Origin: Mauremys mutica
Lineage: Eukaryota; Chordata; Testudines; Geoemydidae
DNA length: 64,000 bases
Direction: 5' to 3'
Assembly (NCBI RefSeq): GCF_020497125.1
Contig: NC_059072.1
Location: 274,332,045-274,396,044, forward strand
The notes beneath the pieces were generated by a model, which did not search any database, was not told where the DNA came from, and saw only the letters and a list, made by a program, of their open reading frames with translations. This document shows positions 1-10,703 of this stretch, one piece after another. Made by a program: the position numbers and the translations under genes. Each line of letters starts with the position of its first letter. The stretch's first letter is position 1.

Positions 1-1544
1 TCACAGCTCTATTTACAGTCTACTAAGGTGCTAATTCAGCAGTCCCCCTAAGTACGTGCTAAGCTTAAACGACATACTTAGCTCTAAATTTGTACCTATA
101 TGCTTTGCTGAATGTGGATACACTTGGATCACACTTATATCGTAGAACTGATTGAAAAATTGTGACAATTTTTATGAAAAATTCATTCCTTTTTATTAAA
201 TTCAAAATATGATAACATTTTTCACTGTGATTTGGAAATTTGAAAAAAAAATAAACCAGCTCTATAGCAAACCAAGGAATGAGATGAACTTTCTGTGAAA
301 CTTTTTGCAAAGTTTAATCATTTTTTCCGCTTGAAATTCAAAAGTTTGGTGAAAAATCTTCATTAATTGAAATTTGGAAAATTTTGACCGGATGTAGCTT
401 ACAATTAAAATACCGTATTCTGAAGCACTTTGCTAAACTGGGGCTTCTGGGCCCAATTTTGCAATGTGGTGAGCACCTTCTACAAAACACTGAGGACTTT
501 CAGATCCCAAGCATCGAAGCACTTTACAATCAGTAATGAATTAAGCTTTACAACATCTCCCCTAGGTAAATATTATTCTGTAACTGTAAATTGATCCATT
601 AAGTCAGATAAGATAAGTAATTTATGTGAGGTCAGACAAGCAGTGTGTGGCAGAGCAAGGAAATAACCCATTGCAGTTCTGTGTTTAACTATTAAAGAAT
701 GTTTCCTTTTGGTAACATCTTTGGCTTCAATTTATCCTAGGTGCTGAGTAATGTTTTCTTTGACATTTAATCATTATACTCCATGTAAGCTTCTGCTTAT
801 CATATCTAGATACTTCCAAAGGGACAGCAATAGTCTCCTATAACATGATTGTGATGTACATTGATTCAAATGATACAGGATGAAATTAAAAAATTAAGAT
901 AGGTGAATACATGTGCACACACATACTAAAGCAATACCTTGTTTTAATCTTTGATGGAAAATTATTTTATAAAGAGAAGACACATTTCTCCTTTAATCCT
1001 GTGACAGGATGCTCCAATAGCAACCAAAAACAATATTTTGGGTAATGGTTTTCCTCTAACACTGGTAAAAATTAGGAATAGTTCTACTGAAGTCAGAAGA
1101 CTTACACCAATGTAAAACTTGCATGAGAGGAGAGATAAGCCCAGAGTAAATAGGCTCTGGCTTAGCAGGAAAACCATTACTTTCATTTAAATCCTATAAT
1201 GAGCAAGTGGCTAACTGAATTAAACATGGCAATGTACGAGTATTAATATTATTTGAAGCTTTCACATGTCATTCTATTTCTCTGTGTCATTCTCTCTTAC
1301 ATTTTATAAACTCCTTACATTGAAATGTGGGCCTGATTTTGTACTCCAGCTGTGCTTATTTTAATCGTATTATTTAATCTTCAAACCTTCTTCAATAGAT
1401 TCCTAGACCTGCACTATGTGTAGTCATTTACACCTGTGCAAACTAAGCACCAAGTAGAGTAAAACATTATCAGATCAGAATGGATATGCTTTACTCCCAC
1501 TTTGCATGAATGTAAATCACCATGTAAGGTGCAAAGCAGTAGAA
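1..1544. other. AT-rich sequence without a recognisable gene
   Basis: No supported coding region or RNA gene is visible. Around 160-400 the sequence is dominated by short GAAAATTT-like blocks. Similar blocks occur near 20690-20730, 30610-30780 and 32390-32530, so part of it may be an old interspersed repeat. The short open frames here are what AT-rich DNA gives by chance. Confidence 0.5.
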
Positions 1545-1877
1545 CAGGATTGGCAACCTTCGGCATGCAGCCCACCAGGGTAAGCCCCCGGCGGACCGGG
1601 CTGGTTTGTTTACCTGCCGTGTCCACGGGTTCGGCCAATCATGGCTCCCACTGGCCGCGGTTCACCACTACAGGCCAATGGAAGCTGCGGGAAGCAGCGG
1701 CCAGCACATCCCTCAGCCCGTGCTGCTTCCTGCAGCCCCCATTGGCCTGGAGCGGCGAACCACAGCCAGTGGGAGCCACGATCATCTGAACCTGCTTATG
1801 TGGCAGGTAAACAAACAATCCCGGCCCACTAGGGGGCTTACCCTGGCAGGCCGCGGGCCAAAGATTGTCAATCCCTG
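1545..1877. mobile_element. hAT-type MITE, copy 1
   Basis: The element opens with CAGGATTGGCAACCTT and closes with ATTGTCAATCCCTG, so its ends are inverted repeats of a CAGGGRTYGGCAACC type. It is flanked by near-perfect 8-bp duplications, CAGTAGAA at 1537-1544 and CAGTAGAC at 1878-1885. An 8-bp duplication with C/G ends is the hAT signature. The GC-rich interior has internal inverted symmetry (TGTTTACCTGCC against GGCAGGTAAACA) and encodes no transposase. Five relatives follow in this window. Confidence 0.88.
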
Positions 1878-2154
1878 CAGTAGACAATTGGGTTCCTTAA
1901 CTCTAACCCCTTATTAAAAGGTTCACGTAGAACTCTGTCACCTCCACCCTCATTTTTTAGATGAAGGAATTGAAGCTGAGGTGTCTCTACTCTCCAGTAT
2001 CTGCCAGAAGCTAGATCATTCTCTTGTGACTGTGGGCTAAGCGTAATTTAGAGAAGCCCGAGGCTGATCTAAATTATTCCATGCTTTGGACAAGCATAAT
2101 TTTTAATACTCTTCTTCAATCTGGCATGATTTACCAATAATGACAGCTATCTCA

Positions 2155-2346
2155 TACACCTCTACCCTGATATAATGCCACCCGATATAACACGAATTCG
2201 GATATAATGCGGTAAAGCAGCGCTCCGGGGGGGTGGGGCTGCATGCTCCGGTTGATCAAATCAATTCGATATAATGTGGTTTAACCTATAACACGGTAAG
2301 ATTTTTTTGGCTCCCGAGGACAGCGTTATATTGAGGTAGAGGTATA
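2155..2346. mobile_element. Tc1/mariner (Tigger-like) MITE
   Basis: The ends are inverted repeats: TACACCTCTACCCTGATATAAT on the left and the complement of ATATTGAGGTAGAGGTATA on the right, each with a TA at the outer edge as expected for a TA target duplication. The interior repeats the GATATAA motif and is non-coding. The class is inferred from TA flanks and the ATATAAC-rich termini. The element is old and diverged. Confidence 0.65.
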
Positions 2347-3859
2347 TTAAAATTGATGTTACCAAGAGGTAACATTATCTCCCCAGTATTCATCAGGGTA
2401 GAAGCTACCCAATTCAAGAGCCAATCAAATCCCTGGGACCATATATAATGCTGTTGGCAACTTCCTGAGGCCATATCCCTGGTAGTAAATGGCTTTATAG
2501 GAAAGAATGGAAAGAAGTATCATGCAATAGTCATTTGCATCTAGAAGGGTGTAGAATAAGTAGGGAAGGAAGTTGATTGAATGAGCTTTACTCCTATCCT
2601 GAGAAAGTATTTCCTTTATCTTTTCCTGAAAAGGACAAAATTAATTTTGCAAGGTGTCTTGTAGGGGAAAAAACTAGAAATCCTCACAAGGCATGTGTGA
2701 TAAATTTAGACTGGGTATAAATCAAGAATAATCTTTTTTAAATGTACACAAACTCTTTCCATTTGCAATCACATCTGCTTTATCTATGAGGCCATAAACT
2801 ATACTGTATTGTGTGTCATCAATAATGATTGTTCAGTCTTCTAACTGCTGCTGGCTGCTCATCAAACAGTGAAAGTTGTGCTGATGCTAACATATCTCTC
2901 ACACCTCACATGCACATTTAGTCAGCTCTCTTTCATTTTGCTACTGATTGGCTAAAGACACCCTACACAATTTCCCATAAAAATGTTAAATTGATTGATC
3001 AAAGCCCACCAATGTCTTTCACCACTAATTCACTCCAACTAATTCCATTTGATGAGCAAGACAATGAATCAACCTTAACTTATTTTCAGGACTAAGCAAA
3101 GCCTTTTCTTGTATCCACTACCATTACCAACTGACTGATTTCTCCTCTGTTGTACATCAAACATATTTTCTCTGACAGCTTGCTAGATGTTAGAAACTTA
3201 GGAACATTAGCAACTGCATCCTCTACTGTGCCTCTCTTCTGTCTATTCAGGACCTTCAAGAAGACAACACAGTTTTAAAACATTTTATTTATGAATTTTA
3301 GCATCTTGCAAAAATCAAAGACATGCACTAAGAGACCTAATGACATGAAGCAGAATACCAATCAGCACACAATACCTAGCTTACCCCCCATTCTCATTTA
3401 CACTCAGATCTGTTTACACCACTCTAGCAGTGGAAAGAGCCCTTAAAGTGGGCAGAAATTTACAACCCATTTACACTTCCAGAGCAGCCATGTTAAGCAG
3501 TCTTAGTGTAAATGAAAATGACTTCACCATACACAAAGCAGTATGGCCCTTTTTCTGGCTTGTTGGAGAAGGCATGTTGCCCCTTTAGGGAGATAGAGCC
3601 AGAGAGTTACCTGCTATGTGGCAATTTTTTTGTTGTAACATTGCCACCTTCAAGTCTGTCACTGAGTGATTAGACTCAAAAACAGACTCCAAAGAGAGAC
3701 TGCTGAACTTGAATTAATATGAAACTTAGATACAATTAACTTAGGTTTGAAGAGAGACTGGGAATGGTTGGGCCATTACACTAATTGAATCTATTTCCCC
3801 ATGGTAAGTATCCTCACACCTTCTATGGGTCATCTCAATTATCACTTCAAAGGTCTTTT
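2347..3859. other. Non-coding sequence, nothing recognised
   Basis: AT-rich single-copy-looking sequence. No coding pattern, tRNA fold or repeat boundary could be supported. Confidence 0.45.
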
Positions 3860-4111
3860 TTTTCTCCTGCTGATGATAGCTCATCTCAATTGATTGGCCT
3901 CTTACAGTTGGTATGCATACATCCACCTTTTCATGTTCTCTGTATGTATAAATATCTTCTTGCTGTATGTTCCAGTCTATGCATCCGATGAAGTGGGCTG
4001 TAGCCCATGAAAGCTTATGTTCAAATAAATTTGTTAGTCTCTAAGGTGCCACAAGTACTCCTGTTCTTTTTGCAGATACAGACTAACACGGCTGCTACTC
4101 TGAAACCTGTC
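3860..4111 (+). mobile_element. Penelope-like element 3' tail fragment
   Basis: Contains the tail module GCATCCGATGAAGTGGGCTG, then CTTATG..CAAATAAATTTG, TTAGTCTCTAAGGTGCCACA and CAGACTAACACGGCTGCTAC. The same module, in a diverged form, ends the full Penelope-like element at 35880-36022. This copy is severely 5'-truncated. The start is approximate because upstream similarity fades. Confidence 0.7.
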
Positions 4112-4235
4112 ATTAATGAAGAGAGTCTCTCAGAATCTAACAGATGTCCAAGACCTCGTGATTATGACTGTGCTTGGGAACCCTTCTCTTATTTCCTTCC
4201 CCTGTGAGCTTGACTGGAAATTGTGGGGTCCCTTA

Positions 4236-4820
4236 GGAGAACAAGTTTGCAGATGACACAAAGCTGGGAGGTATTGCTAACACAGAGAAGGACCAGGATA
4301 TCATACAGGAAGATCTGGATGACCTTGTAAACTGAAGTAATAGTAATAGGATGAAATTTAATAGTGAAAAGTGCAAGGTCATGCATTTAGGGATTAATAA
4401 CAAGAATTTCAGTTATACATTGGGGACACATCAGTTGGAAGTAACAGAGGAGGAGAAGGACCTCGGAGTATTGGTTGATCACAGGATGACTATGAGCCGC
4501 CAATGTGATATGGCCGTTAAAAAAGCTAATGCAGTTTCAAGATCCATCAGGTGAGTGATTTCCAGGAAAGATAAGGAGGTGTTAGTACCATTGTACAACG
4601 CACTGGTGAGACCTCATCTGGAATACTGTGTGCAGTTCAGGTCTCCAATGTTTAAGAAGGATGAATTCAAACTGGAACAGGTTCAGAGACGGGCCACTAA
4701 AATGATCCGAGGAATGGAAAACCTCTCTTATGAAAGGAGACTCAAAGAGCTTGGCTTGTTTAGCCTAACCAAAAGAAGGTTGAGGAGGGATATGATTGCT
4801 TTTTATAAATATATCAGAGG
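4236..4820 (+). mobile_element. CR1 LINE, left part, split by the provirus
   Basis: Plus-strand CR1 sequence starting at the FADDTKL-type reverse-transcriptase region and running into the C-terminal part of ORF2. It stops at 4820 against provirus-derived sequence and resumes at 14291 on the other side of the provirus. Its sequence differs clearly from the CR1 copies at 15836 and 24378, so it belongs to another subfamily. Confidence 0.85.
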
Positions 4821-4826
4821 GACGAG
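4351..4826 (+). pseudogene. CR1 ORF2 C-terminal remnant
   Basis: Two in-phase blocks (4351-4554 and 4555-4826) separated by a TGA encode the stretch after the polymerase catalytic loop: [32 protein letters not shown] and [11 protein letters not shown] are readable. This is the thumb and tail region of CR1-clade ORF2. The catalytic residues, the endonuclease and the C-terminus are missing; the last part continues as the untranslatable right half after 14291. Not functional. Confidence 0.82.
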
Positions 4827-4835
4827 CCCTCAAAT
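4821..4835 (-). other. Partial copy of the primer-binding site outside the 3' LTR
   Basis: The plus-strand bases GACGAGCCCTCAAAT lie just outside the left LTR. They match, with one mismatch, the GACGAGCCCCCAAAT that sits between the right LTR and the internal region at 13691-13705. In proviral sense this is the first part of the tRNA-Pro primer-binding site, which is not expected beyond the 3' LTR. Confidence 0.75.
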
Positions 4836-5425
4836 TGTTGTGGAAAATTGACCACACCGTTGATTTTTGGATCAGACAGCCTGAGGCACCTTTATTGTTA
4901 TATAAGTATGCATACAGGGAGGGTCAGCGTGGCCCCACGCAAGGGGTTAACTTCCCTCCTGTCAACATAATTTTTCAAGTTTATAAAGGTTAAAACCGCA
5001 AAACGTAGTTCACACATCACACATATCACACTCTGTTATTACCTTATTTGGGATATACTGCTGATTATACGCAAGCCTTTTCCCTTTTAGGGTTTTTCCT
5101 GTTATTGTCCCAGTTGGTGGTTTGACTGTTCTTTGCACACCTACTTGCGGTTACAATTTGCAAAAGCTCTTGCCCAAGTGTTACTGTATTAATGTCCTAA
5201 GCTTGGTTGGCACATCGGGACCCTAGTGCGAACTCCCCCTCTGTTCCCTCTTCCCCCGTCCTTCTCTCCCCAGTGTCCCTGATGTGACAAACAGATTTTG
5301 CAGAAGTTATCTTTATGTCCTTATATGTATGAGCCTGAGTCTTGCTCACAGGCCCAGGCCTATAGGGTAGGGGTTGGCTGAAGCAGTTGGCCATAGCAAT
5401 TGTGGGCCCATAAAATTCCTTATCA
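4836..5425 (-). repeat. 3' LTR of the provirus
   Basis: 590 bp bounded by TG and CA (in proviral sense TGATAAGG to CAACA). The polypurine tract abuts its inner edge. In proviral sense a TATA-like TTTATAAAC lies near 4980-4988 and a second TATATAA near 4897-4903. A canonical AATAAA lies at 4891-4896, which would give a short R-U5. It has a longer insert (TATACGCAAGCC) near 5068 than the 5' LTR. Confidence 0.92.
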
Positions 5426-5438
5426 TTTCCCTCCTTTT
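5426..5438 (-). promoter_or_regulatory. Polypurine tract, plus-strand primer
   Basis: In proviral sense the sequence is AAAAGGAGGGAAA, directly followed by the LTR start TGATAAGG. This is the expected position and composition for the RNase H-resistant primer of plus-strand DNA synthesis, and it fixes the LTR boundary at 5425. Confidence 0.9.
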
Positions 5439-5533
5439 GATGCCTTTCATTGGCATCAACTTCCTTAAACTTGAATGTCCATTAAAGCTTGGACCTCTGG
5501 ACAATTATCCTGAGGCGTCTCGTATCTGCCTTC

Positions 5534-8103
5534 TTAGGGTATTTCGAGGGAATCATAGGCTGGGGATTCGGGAGCTGGGAAGTCGGGTAGGTAGGGGTCT
5601 ATATCTAGTTCTCTTAAGGGCACAAGAGCAACAGGGTGAGGAGAATTATATGATCGAGGTATAGGGCGAGGACAGCAAGCCCTACAGCAACACCAACACA
5701 CACAAATGTTTAATAATAGCCCCAACCCAACAAGGCCCCATAATATAAACCCATGAACACGTGGGGGCTTAAAGGCCTTCATGATAGAACAGAGGACATC
5801 TGTGGAGGTACAGAGGGTCGTGACCCTATGGGCCGTCTCAAAGGCATGTAGTTCGGTATTGTATATTGTTTTGAGGACGTGGACTTGGTCTTGTAATTGG
5901 GAGACCTTTTCAATCTCCGGTAGGAGAAACACTAGGGAATGGAAACGGTCTGGTACTAGGGCTGCCCAATCAAAGGGGATATTAAATGACAAAGAAAATT
6001 GATACTTTCTGTCTGCTGGCCAGTAAACAACTTGTGTGCCAGAGGCGGTGATTAAGTTGAATACTGTGTCCAATAACATTGACGAGTTAACGAGGACACA
6101 GCTATTCTTGGCTTCAAGGATGGTTTGGGAGGCAAGGGTCGTTATTTTACCGCTGCCCTACAAACATGTTCATGGAGGATAATGATTTCTCCAGGCCTGA
6201 ATTTACGTATGCACTGGAGCTGGGGGGGCTGGAGGGGCCAAAGGGTCCATAAATTTCCTAGTCCTATCCAGAGATCGGGTGTTATTTCCGCAGCACTGAT
6301 TAAGAACTGATTAGGGCCATGGGGTGGTTGAACTTCCCACACATCTTGGTGGACCACCCAATCCCACACACAACCTCCCCAAGGGCCTGGGAGGAGTCGG
6401 TATGTAGGGGCCCACACCCCTTTCACAGGCCCGTAAGCCTGGACTGTGAGCGCTGGCAGTCCCACCCTGAGAATTTCCAAGTATGTCTCCATGGCCATAA
6501 GTCTGGGGGTATACCTGAGGTATTTCGAAGGGCAGCGGGCCATGCCTGGTGCCTGAGATCCTCTCAAATAGAAGTGAGTTGGACATTGAGGAAATCCTGC
6601 ACTTCAGCGCAAGCCAGGTCCCACTGCAATGCCTTCCCAGCCCCAGAGATGTGATACACCATTTGTTTGAGTAAATCGTGGGCAAAAGTACTAAGGGTGG
6701 AGGTTACGTGTAACTCTCCTATCCCAGCCCGGATCCCGGTTACCTGTGCAGAAGAAATAAGGCCAGCAGCATGCTCCAATTGCCCTAGCCTAGTCTCATG
6801 CTGTTGGGTCTTATAAACATTCCAGGCAGAGGCAGCACTATTAGCCCTTTTCCACAGAGTGTCAGCTATGCCCCTCCTTTTCCGGGGTCTATGAAGCAAA
6901 GCCTGTTGTTGCAACATTCTAATAGCTGCTCCCTTAGAGCAATTGGGGTAGACAGCAGCAATTTGAAAATGGGTTAAGGGAAGGGAAATCTGATAGTCCC
7001 CAAAGTGGCATTGACAATAGTCCATTTGAATCCCGTTATATCCCCTTTCCCCAGAGCTTTATACCATAACTGGTGGGCGTGTACTTGGATACCTCGCTTA
7101 GATATGGTTTCATTAGAGGAGTGTGCGGGGGTATATTGGATTAGTGTACGTTATATTTTCAGTAAGGGGAAGGGTTTCTTCACACGCAAAGGCTGCGGTG
7201 GTGGGACAATATCTACCGGTGTCCACCGAGCCTTTGGTAGCATGAGTGATTAAAAAACAGGAGGGGCCTGATTCATCATGGGCATAACACAGGCCAGGAA
7301 TTAACATTGTGTCTATGCTTTCCTGTCAGCGGTGTATTGAAGAGAAGGTCTTTTTAGGCTGGGAATTTGGTGCAGTTGTTATGTTAACGTGATGAATATA
7401 TATGGTTCCCAAAGTTTCCCATTCGATCAGCCTTTGATAGAGTTGATTTGGATGGTCTTGGAGTGAGAAAAATAACTTAGTTGAACAGTAGGAGACTAAA
7501 TCGCCTGAGAGAGATGGCCTTGGCCATTGTATCACATTCGAGGTCGTTCCAATCATAAGGAAGTTGTGGGGCCTAGGGGATCTAGGAGTACGCGAGACCC
7601 TTGGAGAGATAGTAGAGTTAGAGAGGTTAAACCCGTGGGTAGAGTCAGGCGGGAAAGAAGGGATAGCTGTGGGTAATAACTTGGGGATGGTAGAACAGGC
7701 CGAGGCCACTTGGCCCTCCTGGCAAGCTGCCATTTGGGGAATAAAGCCCAACACCCAATCGATACCACAATCCCAGGAATGGTATCCACAGGTCCCCCCC
7801 TGCCAGTAGACAATATTTCGTCTTCTGTACCACGGCCAATTTTTAATGTCTTCAATAGTCAAGGTCTTTTTCTCCTCTTTTGCTACCTCCACTGACCGCA
7901 CGATTCTTCTCTTCCCGTGGGTGGAGAAAGGTCTCACTCCTCGCAGCGGGAGATCCAAGGGCACCTCAGGGCGGCGTCACTGGAACATTCGTTTTCCCGG
8001 GCATTCAGAAAAACATAAAGGTATCATGAAAGTTCAAAAGTAATAAAAGCAACATGGTTATGCAGATAAACCAAAGGGAGGGCATGAGCCATTTTCGCAC
8101 CAT
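5534..8103 (-). pseudogene. env: Endogenous retroviral env, broken
   Basis: A decayed envelope gene after pol. It opens at the ATG at 8101-8103 with a short basic stretch and a leucine-rich hydrophobic run (ITMLLLLLLNF), a likely signal peptide. The reading phase then changes several times: near 7985-8005, near 7130, near 7020, near 6570 and near 6150, with an in-frame stop at 7326-7328. A furin-type site RPRKRR lies at 6890-6873. After it come a long ectodomain, a helical stretch (LPEIEKVSQLQDQVHVL), a membrane anchor at about 5752-5687 (FILWGLVGLGLLLNICVC), a Cys-rich juxtamembrane tail (CWCCCRACC) and a cytoplasmic tail of about 45 residues. The part after the cleavage site spans roughly 390 codons and shows no CX6CC motif, which is unlike gammaretroviral TM. 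It cannot make an envelope as it stands. Confidence 0.82.
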
Positions 8104-8189
8104 GGCTTATTCCTTTATCTTTGCCCTTGGATCGGTCATATTAAATCAGTAAGTTGTGTGGGAGGTTTGTATACACTCCCAGAGTCTTT

Positions 8190-10685
8190 TTACTGTCTTT
8201 TCCTAAGATTGTATCTTGGTTCCTGTCTCTGATCCTTGGGTGTAAGGGAAGGCTCAGGCAGGCTAGGGTCTGGTGTATAGGGCTGGTCTTGTTGGTCTTG
8301 AATCTCAGGGTCTTGAACCTCAGGGCCCAAGGGCAGGCTGGTGGGATCTACGGGTGCTGGAACCTTCTTGCAGTGTGAGGCATGGACCCAACTGGTGAGT
8401 CCCTTACACTTGACCGCCGTGTGGGTGGTTAACAGCACCTGGTAAGGGCCTTGCCATCGAGGCTCGAGGGAAGACTTTCGCTGGTGTACCTTAAAGTAGA
8501 CCCAATCTCCTGGTTGTAACGGGTGGCATGCAGTATCTGCTGGTTCGGGTAGGGCGTCTCGAACCTGTGAGTGAACAAATCTGACATGACGGATTACAGA
8601 TTTACAATATTCCAGAATGGCATCATCGCTTAGCTGTAAATTTACTTGTCTGAGGGGCAAAGGCGGGGAGACTGGCATTCTCATGGGGCGGGCCATGAGG
8701 ATCTCATGTGGGGACAGGCCGTGCTTCCGCACTGGGGTGTTCCTCATTTGCATTAGAGCCAAGGGTAGGGCATCAGGCCACTTAAGGCCAGTCTCAGCAC
8801 AAAGCTTGGCAAGCTTGTTTTTTAGTTCCCCATCAGTGGCCAAAGGCAACAAAGAAGCTGGGTTAAGAACTGAACACCTAACTAAGGTCACATTTGCCGC
8901 ATTTAGAAGCAACATTTCATACTTTGTAAGTCGGGAATTGGAAAGGTGTTGTGTTTTGCTCTTAGTAAGCAGAGCTGTGACTGCATGGGGAACAGCAACA
9001 GTCAGGGGATTTCCCAACACCAAGGTAGCGGAAGCTTCCACAAGAGTGGCAGCTGCAGCCACAGATCTAAGACAAGGGGGCAGGCCAGCTGCTACAGAAT
9101 CCAAAGAGGAACTAAAATAGGCAATAGGTCTGTGTTTATCTCCATGCATCTGGGTAAGCACTCCCTGAGCTGAGCCTGCCTTTTCATGGCAGTACAAAAT
9201 AAAAGGCTTTTTATAATCAGGGAGGCCTAGGGCTGGTGCCTGGGCCAAACCATTCTTAATTTGTTGGAAGGCCTTATTGGCTTTTTCTGTCCAAGGAATA
9301 GGATCTGATACCTTGTTTAAGGTTAAGGCTTGTAAGGGGTGAACGAGAGCAGCATAACCTAAAATCCACTGTCAGCAGTAACCTGCCATACCAAGGAATC
9401 CCCGCATTTGTTTTTTTTGTAATGGGCTTAGGTATTTGAAGGATAGCCTGCACCCGTGAGGGAGATAAACTTTGCTGTCCTGCCGAAATATCATGTCCCA
9501 GGTAATGGACCGAGGGCAAACAAAGTTGCAATTTTGTTTTGGAGACTTTTTGGCCCTTTTGGGCCAATGATTGGAATAAGACAAGTGTGTCAGCCTTAGA
9601 GGCTTCCAACGTATTGGAAGCAAGCAACAAATCATCTACATACTGAACCAAAACTGAACCCACAGGGAATATGATATCATCTAAGTCCCTTTTTAAGATT
9701 TGAGAAAAGATAGTGGGAGATTCAGTATAACCCTGTGGTAATCTAGTCCACGTATACTGAAAACCTTGATAAGTAAAGGCAAACAAATACTGACTATCCT
9801 TATGAATAGGAATAGAGAAAAAGGCAGAACACAAATCAATTACAGAAAAATAACGTGCTTCAGAAGGGATACAAGAAAGGATGGTAGCTGGGTTTGGGAC
9901 CACGGGGAAACTCGGGACAACAGCAGCATTAATAGCTCGAAGATCTTGTACAAATCTCCAGGTTTGCTTTCCTGGCTTACGTACGGGTAAAATGGGAGAG
10001 TTAGATTCACTAACTGTCGGTACAATAACCCCCTGTTCCAACAGAGCAGTAATCACTGGGCGGGTGCCATCCTCAGCCTGTTTAGACAACGGATACTGCC
10101 GAATTCTGGGAAGAGGCTTTGCTGGATTTACACAAATTTTAACCGGCTGGGCCGAGCCAATGCGCCCAATTTGGTTGGCATGTTCAGCCCACAGTGTGGG
10201 AGAGACCCTAGCCAGCAATTCCTGTTGCAACGAGGAAGGGCTGGGTTGGGTATCCCCCAGTGGAGCCTGCTCTTCCTGCAGCAGAGCCAAAACTTCATTT
10301 TGTGCAGGATCGGGCACTTCCAAAAACACCCCATCTGGGGAACAAAATATTGTACTGTTCAATTTACATAGCAGATCCTTTCCCAATAAGTTAGCGGGGG
10401 AACATGGGCTAAGAAGAAACGCGTGCTGGTCGGACAGTGGACTGATAGAAACCGACAAAGGGGATGTGACAGGATGGGGAATAGGAGCGTTTCCACCCCT
10501 ATAGCGGTAACGATTTCTGAGGAAAGGGGCACGGAAGGGAACTCCTGTGCTCTTAGAGTAGAACGTGAAGCCCCAGTATCTATCAAGCAAGAGGTGGGAA
10601 TACCGTTTATTAGGCAAGAAATAGTTGGACCTGCTTGGTCCACGGGGAGAAGCGTGGCAATGATGTCGCTAGCCTCTTGGCCTCC
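8190..10685 (-). pseudogene. pol: Endogenous retroviral pro-pol, broken and internally deleted
   Basis: Pol follows gag in the same phase after a UAG. The protease has the DTGAS active site at 10580-10566. A phase change near 10495 leads into reverse transcriptase, with SPILPVRKPG, WRFVQDLRAIN, LPQGYTESPTIF and the catalytic YVDD at 9642-9631. A second phase change falls in an eight-base A run (sense) near 9415. A TGA follows at 9374-9372, where the family usually has an arginine codon after the GYC-like block. The connection domain (KPFILYCHEKAG, SAQGVLTQ) is readable up to about 8840. There the frame joins directly to the end of the integrase core (KWPDALPLALMQMRNTP) and its C-terminal domain (WQGPYQVLL). 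The RNase H catalytic domain, the integrase zinc-binding domain and most of the DDE core are absent. Confidence 0.9.
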
Positions 10686-10703
10686 CTAGTAGCCTGGCTG
10701 TAG
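10686..10703 (-). promoter_or_regulatory. gag-pol UAG readthrough junction
   Basis: The gag frame ends ...LQPGY-TAG at 10688-10686, and the downstream codons GGA GGC CAA GAG continue in the same phase into protease. In gammaretroviruses pol is made by suppression of a UAG at exactly this place, helped by the purine-rich downstream octet and a pseudoknot. Sequence and phase support the same mechanism for the ancestor of this copy. The pseudoknot was not tested. Confidence 0.8.

Noticed and set aside
1606..1917. Overlapping frames with HSQWEP and SPHWPG-like peptides
   Set aside because: They fall inside hAT MITE copies. The same peptides recur at 26757, 31439, 32741, 40029 and 44575 because the MITE is repeated and palindromic.
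8617..9120. 167-codon plus-strand frame
   Set aside because: It is antisense to the pol coding region, whose minus-strand translation shows clear connection and integrase motifs.
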